Below are positions 1-7,600 of a stretch of DNA of 22,337 nt, piece after piece. Numbering within the stretch: the first letter of the stretch is position 1; the number at the start of each line of letters is the position of its first letter. The notes under the pieces are model-generated. The model was not told the DNA's origin, did not search any database, and saw only the letters and a list, made by a program, of their open reading frames with translations. Position numbers and translations under genes: made by a program. Source of the stretch: a virus; IMG/VR virus record IMGVR_UViG_3300020183_000503, positions 1-22,337 of that record; one strand, 5' to 3'.

Positions 1-1
1 T

Positions 2-205
2 ATGCCATTTGAAAATGGCAATAGTTGGTTGAGAGGAATAGAAAAAGGTATTTCTGGATTTAGTAATTATTTGTATGGACTATTATTTGGCTCTAGTAGA
101 TCTGGTACAGGAATACAATCTAAAAATAAAATTAGAAGAGCAAACTATAAGCCTGTAAAATACTTTACATTGTTATATAATGAATTTATAAAAAGTTTTA
201 AATAA
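2..205 (+). CDS. C-terminal part of an unknown phage structural-region protein (5' partial)
   Basis: The frame is open from the left edge to a TAA at 203-205, so at most 67 residues are visible and the true start probably lies outside the window. The ATG at position 2 has no visible upstream region and cannot be judged. The peptide is basic towards its end (KNKIRR, YKPVK) with a Gly/Ser-rich stretch in the middle (LFGSSRSGTG). I recognise no family. The next gene starts one base after this stop, so the two are probably translated together. Position upstream of the tail tube gene suggests a head-tail connection or tail-completion role, but that is inference from gene order only. Confidence 0.6.
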   Translation: MPFENGNSWLRGIEKGISGFSNYLYGLLFGSSRSGTGIQSKNKIRRANYKPVKYFTLLYNEFIKSFK

Positions 206-206
206 T

Positions 207-1070
207 ATGAAAATTCAATTCAACAATATTGCTATGACAAGTATGTTATTTTGGTTTGATAATACTCTTTTAACAAAAGGCGAAGCTTTCACTAATCATG
301 GAAGTTATTTTTATCCCTTAAACACTTTATATTATGGATACTATACATATGGGGCGCCATTTAAGCAAATGGTTATAGATGAGGCAATTTCTGGAGCCAC
401 TATAATTAGTGGGGTATATTTAAATGGCAATTTTATAACAGTAGGCCAGAGTGGATTAACTGGGATCAATTCCTCTCAAGGCCAATTATATTTTTCTAGT
501 CAGATTTCAAATGCACCCACATCCCTAAGTGGAAATTATGCAGTTAAGGATTTTAATATATATTTAACAAGCGAAACAGAAGAAGACCTATTGTTTGAAA
601 CTCAGTTTCAGCTAAATCCGAAAACCTATCAAAATCCAACTGGTTTACCTCTTAACGCCGAAACGTATCCAGTAATATATCTGAAACACCAAGGGGGAAA
701 TAATGAGCCACTTGCTTTTGGGGGTCTAGATAAAACGAATATTAATATTAGAGCAATAGTATTATCTGATAATATATTTAAATTAGATGCTGTTACTAGT
801 ATATTTAGAGACACAAATAGAACTCTCGTGCCTATTATATATGATAATGAAATGCCATTTAATTCTCTTGGTAGCTGTACTGGGGCATGTTTTAACTATA
901 AAGAATTAATTCAAAATAAAATACCAGATAGTGATTATTTCTATATAGATAACGTATCTATATCTAAAGTAGACACTCGCCTTACCAATAGCTATAATAA
1001 ATTAAACCCTAATGTTTTTGCAGGCTTTATTGATTTTGAGTTATCTAAAAATAGATATCCTAGACAATAA
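207..1070 (+). CDS. Unknown structural protein upstream of the tail tube gene (possible tail-completion/terminator)
   Basis: This 287-residue protein starts one base after the previous stop and ends 58 bases before the tail tube gene. No Shine-Dalgarno sequence precedes its ATG, so translational coupling is likely. The N-terminal third is rich in Tyr, Gly and Asn. The middle (residues about 110-205) has alternating hydrophobic patterns typical of beta structure, and the segment AFGGLDKTNINIRAIVLSDN reads like a small virion protein. The C-terminus ends in NRYPRQ. There is no signal peptide or membrane segment. In lambda-like gene order this slot holds tail-completion or tail-terminator proteins (gpU/gpZ type). 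I cannot show homology to them, so the role is inferred from position only. The coding status is firm: a long open frame with phage-like composition in a same-strand series. Confidence 0.75.
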   Translation: MKIQFNNIAMTSMLFWFDNTLLTKGEAFTNHGSYFYPLNTLYYGYYTYGAPFKQMVIDEAISGATIISGVYLNGNFITVGQSGLTGINSSQGQLYFSSQISNAPTSLSGNYAVKDFNIYLTSETEEDLLFETQFQLNPKTYQNPTGLPLNAETYPVIYLKHQGGNNEPLAFGGLDKTNINIRAIVLSDNIFKLDAVTSIFRDTNRTLVPIIYDNEMPFNSLGSCTGACFNYKELIQNKIPDSDYFYIDNVSISKVDTRLTNSYNKLNPNVFAGFIDFELSKNRYPRQ

Positions 1071-1095
1071 AAAAAATGAAAAAATATCAAAATAA

Positions 1096-1106
1096 GGTGT
1101 AATTAC
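1096..1106 (+). promoter_or_regulatory. Putative phage promoter motif GTGTAAT before the tail tube gene
   Basis: GGTGTAATTA occurs in the short gap before the tail tube gene; the GTGTAAT core is at 1097-1103. It ends 25 bases before the ATG at 1129, and a GGAG ribosome-binding site lies at 1117-1120. The same core precedes five other genes in this window. If it acts like a -10 element, transcription would start near 1110 and give a short leader that still includes the GGAG. No conserved -35 box is visible. Confidence 0.45.
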
Positions 1107-1128
1107 AGTTAATAATGGAGAATAATAT

Positions 1129-2241
1129 ATGGCAAATAGAATAATTTATCAATCTGAAGCACTTTATGTTGGACCAAGTCCAGCTTCTGGTTATCATTTT
1201 AGCTCTGGCAATAGCGGAGATAATCTTGTAAATCAATTACAAAGAATACAAACAGCTAATTACAGTTTTACAGTTGATCGTACTGATGTAAATCAATTCG
1301 GCCAATTAGCTGCTATAGATCGTGTTATACTCAATTCGCCAACCGTTGCACTTGATTTTAGTTATATCCTAGCAAATCTTGCCAATGAACATAATGTAGG
1401 TCTTCATGTTAGAACTGGAAGTATGGCAGAAGTTTCTGCTATATCTGGCATTTTAAATAAAAGCACTGATGAGAAAAACTATTTCATTAAAACAACATCT
1501 GAAGGTACAGATGCAGTTGGCGATAGCACAACTGGCACAGCAGTTGGAGTAATAGGAGTTGGAAACGGATTCTTAACTTCTTACTCTACAGAAGCTAGTG
1601 TAGGTAACTTCCCAACAACTACTATTAACGTAGAAGGTCTAAACATGGTCTTCCAAAAGGGCACAGTCAAGAACTATATTCCTGCAATTAATCCTGCAAA
1701 TGGAGTAGCTGTCACTGGCAACTTATATCAGCTTGCAACAACAACTCAAGGCACAGCAGTTACTGATTCTGCCACCGGAATTAGTGCTCTACGCCCAGGC
1801 GATATAACACTAACATTGCCAACAACTCTTGGAGCAGATACAAGCACATTTAATGTACAAAGTTACACCCTAAGCTTTGACTTAACTCGTACACCAATCG
1901 AAAGATTAGGTAGTAAGTTTGCGTTTGCTAGAGAAATTGATTTTCCTGTTACAGTTAGCCTTAGCGTTGACGCTCAAGTAACAGATCTTACAACTGGCAC
2001 ACTTGCTAACTTGGTCTGCGCAGACAGCACAAGTTATAGTCCAGTAATCACAATCAAAGAACCTACTTGCGGAGCAAGTCCAGCTACAATAGCAAGATTT
2101 GAGCTAAAAGGAGCTAAACTTGATAGTCAAGAATTTAGTTCTGATATTGGCGCAAACAAAACAGTAACATTAAACTTTAGCGCACAAATTGGTGGTCCAC
2201 AAGATACAACTAACGGCCTATTTATCAGCGGTATTCGCTAA
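1129..2241 (+). CDS. Major tail tube protein (two-domain)
   Basis: This 370-residue protein probably polymerises into the tail tube around the tape measure. The start is supported by GGAG at 1117-1120, 8 bases upstream. The reading comes from position (just before a chaperone-slot cluster and the tape measure), Thr/Ser/Gly/Ala-rich beta-type composition, and an internal duplication: residues 40-84 (IQTANYSFTVDRTDVNQFG...) resemble residues 243-287 (VQSYTLSFDLTRTPIERLG...), each followed by a P-T-V or P-V-T-V beta strand. Such duplication suits a tube subunit carrying two tube folds, as known for phage T5 pb6, whose trimers make pseudo-hexameric rings. A second protein at 20213-21013 shows the same pattern. 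The gene has its own putative promoter and is followed by a strong terminator, as expected for a highly expressed structural gene. The exact family assignment is inferred. Confidence 0.75.
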   Translation: MANRIIYQSEALYVGPSPASGYHFSSGNSGDNLVNQLQRIQTANYSFTVDRTDVNQFGQLAAIDRVILNSPTVALDFSYILANLANEHNVGLHVRTGSMAEVSAISGILNKSTDEKNYFIKTTSEGTDAVGDSTTGTAVGVIGVGNGFLTSYSTEASVGNFPTTTINVEGLNMVFQKGTVKNYIPAINPANGVAVTGNLYQLATTTQGTAVTDSATGISALRPGDITLTLPTTLGADTSTFNVQSYTLSFDLTRTPIERLGSKFAFAREIDFPVTVSLSVDAQVTDLTTGTLANLVCADSTSYSPVITIKEPTCGASPATIARFELKGAKLDSQEFSSDIGANKTVTLNFSAQIGGPQDTTNGLFISGIR

Positions 2242-2263
2242 TATATAGCTAGTAATTATAAAG

Positions 2264-2293
2264 ATAACCCCCGTTCTACGGGGGTTATTTTTT
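2264..2293 (+). terminator. Rho-independent terminator after the tail tube gene
   Basis: A 9-bp perfect stem pairs 2264-2272 (ATAACCCCC) with 2280-2288 (GGGGGTTAT) around the loop GTTCTAC and is followed by a run of T to 2293. It starts 22 bases after the tail tube stop codon. The five G-C pairs stand out in this AT-rich sequence. It probably separates abundant tube transcript from the chaperone and tape-measure genes. It is the only convincing intrinsic terminator I found in the window. Confidence 0.9.
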
Positions 2294-2304
2294 GTGTAAA
2301 TAAA
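2294..2304 (+). promoter_or_regulatory. Putative phage promoter motif GTGTAAA before the chaperone-slot operon
   Basis: GTGTAAATAAA (core 2294-2300) directly abuts the T-tract of the terminator, giving a terminator-promoter tandem. It lies 39 bases before the ATG at 2340. The leader contains AAAGG at 2326-2330 as ribosome-binding site. It matches the GTGTAAW motif found before five other genes, with A in place of T at the seventh position. Confidence 0.4.
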
Positions 2305-2339
2305 ATTAAGGTTAAAGGTTAAAATAAAGGTAAAAGATT

Positions 2340-2564
2340 ATGGAAAATGATCCTATAAAGGATATAACTCTTTTTCAGATAAAGAGGAAAATAACTAATA
2401 TATATAAAAATTTCTTTTTTATTTTAGAAGATTTATCTGATTCTGGTCATAATATAAATGATGAAACTTATCAAAAAATACGCAAAAGAGTTCTCGATAA
2501 TGCTAATGACGCAGTAAGAGAGATAGAAGAGAGTTTCAGTAAATTAAATATATCAATAAAATGA
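2340..2564 (+). CDS. Small helical protein in the tail-assembly-chaperone slot
   Basis: A 74-residue charged protein predicted to be mostly helical (FQIKRKITNIYKNFFFILED, then YQKIRKRVLDNANDAVREIE). AAAGG at 2326-2330 supports the ATG. Its last bases overlap the next start as ATGA, so the pair is coupled. No signal peptide, membrane segment or metal motif is visible. In lambda-like phages the genes between tube and tape measure encode tail-assembly chaperones that hold the tape measure before tube polymerisation. Location makes a role in that process plausible, but I do not recognise a named family. Confidence 0.7.
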   Translation: MENDPIKDITLFQIKRKITNIYKNFFFILEDLSDSGHNINDETYQKIRKRVLDNANDAVREIEESFSKLNISIK

Positions 2565-2836
2565 GACCTAAAAAAATAAACTATAATTATCCAGTAGATA
2601 AGATAATAGAGGGCAACTTGTCTATCCAGAGCATACAAAAAAGTTTAAAAGATAATTTTGGCATCCTAAGACCTAGTCTAACAATTTTTAAAAATCCTAA
2701 TTTTATTAATAATTATAAAAATTGGGATGAAAATAAAAAGCATCAATTTATTAAAACAATTGGTGGAGTAGTTTACTATGGTAAAATAAAGAGATACCTT
2801 AATGAAATAGTTGAAAACAATGGAGAAAAAATATGA
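2561..2836 (+). CDS. Small unknown protein in the tail-assembly-chaperone slot
   Basis: A 91-residue basic protein that starts inside the previous stop (ATGA) and itself overlaps the next gene by ATGA. No clear Shine-Dalgarno sequence precedes it, so translation probably depends on coupling. The N-terminus is Lys/Tyr/Asn-rich (RPKKINYNYPVDK) and the rest is a mix of short helices. I do not recognise it. The tight overlaps on both sides argue that it is a real gene and part of the same assembly unit as its neighbours. Confidence 0.7.
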   Translation: MRPKKINYNYPVDKIIEGNLSIQSIQKSLKDNFGILRPSLTIFKNPNFINNYKNWDENKKHQFIKTIGGVVYYGKIKRYLNEIVENNGEKI

Positions 2837-3606
2837 AAACCATGTACGAATTCCAAATTAATGAAGAAAAAGAGATAGAAAAGATTGAAGAAACCAAGAA
2901 TGAAAGTGGCGAAGACATAAAAATAACTAGGAAGATAAAGACAAATGTCCCCATAAAATTAGCTATAAAAAAGCCAAATAGAGGTCTATTTGATGAAGCA
3001 GAACTATTTTTTGGCGTTCGCTTATCCGAAGGCATTAAGGCAGGACTTTTAACAAGAGCGTTGTTAGCGAAAAGATTTAGTAATGACGGAGGTGTTTTTA
3101 GTGACTTAGATAAAGAAGAATACACAAAACTTTATATAAAACTTTTTGAACTTCAAAATGAATTTCAAAAAATATCTCTTAAAGAAGAAAAAGATAGAAA
3201 TGATAGTGAAAAAATTGAATACAAAAAAATTGTAAAAGACATAGCAGAAACAAGAGAAAAGCTACAAGATTATGAATTTGCACAAGCAAGTTTATTTGAG
3301 CAAACCGCAGAGAATAGAGCTAGGAACAAAACAATTATGTGGTGGGTATTGCAATTAAGTCAGGTGCTAGATGAAAATGGAAAACTTAAGGATTTATTCG
3401 CCGGATCTTCATACGAAGACAAATTAGATGCATATGACTTAGTAGAGGAAAAAGAAGAATCTTCGTGGGAAAGACGAGCTTTATCTAAATTTGTCTATCT
3501 AATTAGTTTTTGGTATACTGGCAGAGCATCTTCTCAGGAAGAATTTGAAAAGCTAATGAATGTAATTCAATCTGAGGACTCCAAACAACAAAGTACTCCG
3601 GAGTAA
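2833..3606 (+). CDS. Probable tail-assembly chaperone-type protein
   Basis: A 257-residue acidic, mostly helical protein. GGAG at 2822-2825 lies 7 bases before the ATG, and the start overlaps the upstream stop as ATGA. Residues about 53-88 (FDEAELFFGVRLSEGIKAGL followed by an Ala/Leu-rich helix) form the most conserved-looking block. The centre is a Lys/Glu-rich probable coiled coil (about 95-150), and a Trp-rich patch (IMWWVLQLSQVLDENG) follows. It lies two genes after the tube and one before the gene preceding the tape measure, the slot of lambda gpG/gpGT. It ends with a TAA in the same frame as the next gene, with no other stop between the two. The function is inferred from position. Confidence 0.7.
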   Translation: MKTMYEFQINEEKEIEKIEETKNESGEDIKITRKIKTNVPIKLAIKKPNRGLFDEAELFFGVRLSEGIKAGLLTRALLAKRFSNDGGVFSDLDKEEYTKLYIKLFELQNEFQKISLKEEKDRNDSEKIEYKKIVKDIAETREKLQDYEFAQASLFEQTAENRARNKTIMWWVLQLSQVLDENGKLKDLFAGSSYEDKLDAYDLVEEKEESSWERRALSKFVYLISFWYTGRASSQEEFEKLMNVIQSEDSKQQSTPE

Positions 3607-3615
3607 TGCAACTTG
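3600..3615 (+). promoter_or_regulatory. GGAG ribosome-binding site that decides a TTG start
   Basis: GGAG at 3600-3603 overlaps the last codons of the upstream gene and lies 9 bases before TTG at 3613, a good spacing. It is only 2 bases from the ATG at 3606, which would give just five codons (MQLGP) before a stop at 3621. The ATG at 3620 also closes after five codons. TTG is therefore the best start for the 338-residue protein, unless the upstream stop is read through. Confidence 0.6.
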
Positions 3616-4629
3616 GTCCATGACAAGAATAAATTAAAATTAATTTTTATAGATATCTTAAGAGGATATTCTATAGCTTTATACGAAAAAAGTAAAATTT
3701 TTGTTAAACATCATACAAACTTAGATGCAGGAGATATAGATTACAGAAAAGAGGATTTTAGAAATAAAGCAATAAAAAGTGGTTTACCAACTTTAGAATC
3801 TCAAGAAAAATATATAATTAAAGAGAATTTGTGGTCAGAAGAAAAAAATAAAGAAATTAAGAAAACAAAAGATTTCGTAACGGGCCTTAGAGCTACAAAG
3901 TCAAAGCTATTCAAAGAACTAGAGATAAAGCAAGTCCAAGATTCTATTGATGAATATAACTTAAAGTTAATTAATCTTATAAACGAGAAAAAAGAGCTCA
4001 TAGGATTCACAGTAGAAGATTACGTCACTAAAAAAATTAATGAATATTATATGTTTATATCTTTATTTAAAGATAAAAATCTCGAAACTTCATTCTTCAC
4101 AGAAGAAGAGTTTGACGATTTAGACAATAAAAATTTATTTGCTTTAATTAATATCTATAATAAAATCTCTGAAGATTTTAAAGATATAAATATTAAAAGA
4201 ATAGCTTTATCATCTTCTTATTTAAGTTTGTTTAATCTTTGCGAGGATAATATTTACAGTTTACATGGGAAACCTGCTATATTTCTTACTTTTTATCAAA
4301 TAGAATTATTTAGCTTTGCTAGATATTTTAAAAATGTTGTTTCTAACGCAAAACATAAGCCGCCAGATGAATATTATGAAGATCCAGATAAATTAATTGA
4401 ATGGGTTGAAAGCTCTAAAAATATGGAAGAAATTTTAGAAAAAACCAACAAAAATAGCAAAAATCAAGACGCCAAAGCAATTGTTGCTACTTCCATAGTT
4501 GGAGCTTCTAAAGAAGATCTAAAAAAAGCTGGATTAGACCAAGGTAAAGGAATAAGTTTAGTAGAAGAAGCCAATAAAAAGGGTGGAGCATTGAGCATGC
4601 AAGACCTTATGAAATTGCATGGTTTATAA
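3613..4629 (+). CDS. Probable tail-assembly protein preceding the tape measure (TTG start)
   Basis: A 338-residue protein with no ATG available near its beginning. TTG at 3613 with GGAG 9 bases upstream is the best start. It is rich in Lys, Glu, Ile and Asn and mostly helical, with a probable coiled coil at about 75-125. A C-terminal part contains NAKHKPPDEYYEDPDKLIEW, the segment ATSIVGASKEDLKKAGLDQG, and a final LSMQDLMKLHG. Its position directly before the tape measure is that of the T part of lambda gpGT, which binds the tape measure. It is in frame with the upstream gene across a single TAA, so the two together could form a long and a short product. The role is inferred from synteny. Confidence 0.7.
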   Translation: MVHDKNKLKLIFIDILRGYSIALYEKSKIFVKHHTNLDAGDIDYRKEDFRNKAIKSGLPTLESQEKYIIKENLWSEEKNKEIKKTKDFVTGLRATKSKLFKELEIKQVQDSIDEYNLKLINLINEKKELIGFTVEDYVTKKINEYYMFISLFKDKNLETSFFTEEEFDDLDNKNLFALINIYNKISEDFKDINIKRIALSSSYLSLFNLCEDNIYSLHGKPAIFLTFYQIELFSFARYFKNVVSNAKHKPPDEYYEDPDKLIEWVESSKNMEEILEKTNKNSKNQDAKAIVATSIVGASKEDLKKAGLDQGKGISLVEEANKKGGALSMQDLMKLHGL

Positions 4630-4646
4630 CATAAATATATAATATT

Positions 4647-4659
4647 TCGTGTAATTTAT
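4647..4659 (+). promoter_or_regulatory. Putative phage promoter motif GTGTAAT before the tape measure
   Basis: CGTGTAATTTA lies in the 49-base gap before the tape measure gene; the core is at 4649-4655. It ends 23 bases before the ATG, almost the same spacing as at the tail tube gene. A leader starting near 4662 would include AAAGG (4666-4670), 8 bases before the start codon. Confidence 0.45.
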
Positions 4660-4678
4660 CATAGTAAAGGAATAAGGA

Positions 4679-7600
4679 ATGGCTAGGACCTCGGCTACAA
4701 TTTCAGTAGGAGCAGATACAAGGCAACTCGAAAGAGATATTCAGAGCGCCTTAAGCAGAGATTTTAAATTCAAAGGAATTAATGAAAAAGCATTTACCCA
4801 GCCGTTGGGCAGAATCACGGGGGCTGCAAATGAATTTCAAAAATCATTAGATGCGTCAAATGCTCGTGTTATTGCATTCGGTGCTAGTGCAGGATTAATT
4901 TATACTGTAGAAAGAGCTTTTGTAGATTTAATTAAAAGTACAGTAGAAGTTCAAAAATCATTAACTGATATTAACGTTATTTTAAATACAACTGCTCAAG
5001 GATTAACTAAATTTGGTGGAGAGGTATTCAATATAGCTAAAAGCACTGGCCAGTCATTTCAAGCCGTTGCTCAAGCAGCAACAGAATTTGCTCGTCAAGG
5101 TCTAGGCGTAGAAGAAACGTTAAAAAGGACTAGAGATGCATTAGTGCTAACTAGATTAAGTGGACTAGATGTTGTAAGTTCCGTTGAAGCCCTAACTGCT
5201 ACAGTAAACAGCTTTAACAAAGTAGCATTAGATTCAACGACTGTAATTAACAAATTAGCCAATGTTGACGCAGCATTTGCTGTAAGTTCGGCAGATCTTG
5301 CAAATGCTATTTCAAGAGTTGGTAGTTCTGCGCAAGACGCAGGAGTATCTTTTGATGAATTATTAGGTATTGTGACGAGTGTTCAACAAACAACTGCCAG
5401 AGGTGGCGCAGTTATTGGAAACTCTTTAAAAACAATTTTCACACGAATACAAAGAACAGATGTTTTAGATCAACTCCAATCTTTAGGAATTAATGTAAGA
5501 GATTTAGAAGGAAATACTTTACCAGCTTTACAAATATTAAGAGAGTTAGGAACAACATTCGATACTCTAGCAGACTCTCAAAGAGCTCAAGTTGCAGAAA
5601 GCGTTGGCGGCGTGTTTCAAATTAACGTTTTAAAAGCAGCTTTAGGGGATTTAGGGAAAGAATATTCTATATATGAAAGAGCTTTAAAAACTTCTGTATC
5701 TTCAACAGACGAAGCAATAAAAAGAAATGAAGCTTTAAATGAAACAGTCTCAGCTTTATTTAATCGTACAGTTGCTAATGTAACACAATTGAGCGCAGCC
5801 TTTGGAGCAGGAGCTTTTCAACCAGCAATTGAAAGTACATTAAAAAATATTAATAAAGTTCTAGAGTTCATAAGCAATCAAGATAGTGAAAGTATTGGCG
5901 GAAAACTTGGAGAAGGAATTCTAAAAGGACTTTCAACTTTTATTTCTGGCCCTGGTCTAGTATTAATAACAGCTGTTATTGGTAAACTAAGTTTAGATTT
6001 AGCAAAATTTGCAGCTTCAGGTTTTAAAACTTTATTGGGTGTTAATCAGCAAGCAGAAGCAAGAGCTCAGATACAAGCAAAAATTAATCAAGTTTTAAGT
6101 CAAGAGCCTCAATTACTTGCAGCAATTAATGCTAAACAAGTTAATGTTTTATCTGTAGAAAATCAAATACTGAAAATACTGCGAGAACAAAACGCTCTAA
6201 GAACTCAGGCTGCAACATTATCTTCAACTATTTCTGCATCTTTAGCTAGAAGAGGTGTTGGGGTACAGGGCGGACAAATTACTACCAAATCTTCTGGATT
6301 TATACCTAATTATGCAATGTCAGAAATATATGGTGCTTTAGCAGGAGGATACAAACCAGGAAAATTAAAAGAAATGAATATTTCTGGAGAGGGAAAAATA
6401 ATATATAATTCTGCTGAAAAAGTTAAAAAATTCGCAGGCATGACTCAACCAGCGATTATGCCTCCTCAAAATAGCAAAGCGGGGAAAAATTATAAAGATA
6501 ATTTTATGAAGAAAAATGGTTTTGATCCTTATGCAAGTAACGGATACATACCAAATTTTATTACAAATGCCTTTTCTCAAAATGTTTCGGTATCAGAGGC
6601 AAGACAACAATATAGATTTCGAACATTAATGAACCAAGGTTATCAACCTTTGCGTGGAGAAGAAGCTGAAAGGGCTATGCTTAGATCTAATGAAAGTTTA
6701 TTTAGAGATCGAACATTGGTGCTAGAAGGGGGACAGGTATTTGTAAAATCTGGATCTAGAGGAATAATAACTCAGCAATTAAGAGAAAAAGAAAAAGCAA
6801 CGGCTGCTGGCAGAGGAGCAAAAGAAAGCTCGAAGCTAAGGAAGAATTATGTACTAGTTTATCCCTCAACTGCTGGTGGTCCTTCGATTTTAACAGGCGG
6901 AAATACTAAAAATGATGGATCATATAGATTTAGCGCATATCCCTTTCCAGGGGGAGATGCAGCGGTACCAGATCAGTTATACAAGGATGCAACAAATTCA
7001 TTAATACAAAATGCAAAAAATTATATAAGTTCTGTATCTTCTAGGCCGCAACTTGTTCAAAGCGCAAATTTTGAAAATTATGTTCGAGGAAATTTAAGTA
7101 GAAGCGCAGTAGAAGCAACTGTTGGACAGGTTTTTGAATCAGCAATAAAAGCCTCATTAAATAGAATTTCTACTAGTGAAATTAACACATTTGATTTAAA
7201 TCAAAATGAATTATACGCTCTATCTAAAAGATTTAAAAATACTGAGGAGCTAGGAAGATTTGCTTTTGGAGATTTAAAGAATTCGCTTTCTGAGGGAAAT
7301 TTAGATAGTTTTGCGGAGAAAATAGCTCGAACAGAAGGCAAGGGTGCTATTAAAAGAAAAACAAAATCTGGAGGTTTTATCCCCAATTTTACAGCTCTTG
7401 GAGAAGCTATAAGAAGAGAAGCTTCTGCAGGGATACCTGTATCGAGAATTCGAGTTGGGCAAGATAATAGATTAATGAGTCCTTACAACCCATTAGGCGT
7501 TGGAGTTTATAATACTGAAGACGAACCAAATGGAATTAAACAAGGAATTGCGGCACAAAAAAATATTAATGTTGCGAAAAAAGCAGGATCTTTTTCTGAA

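Noticed and set aside
3606-3623. ATG at 3606 as start of the gene before the tape measure
   Set aside because: The frame closes after MQLGP at TGA 3621-3623. Reaching the long frame would need a +1 shift at CCA-TGA, for which the re-pairing would be poor. TTG at 3613 with GGAG is simpler.
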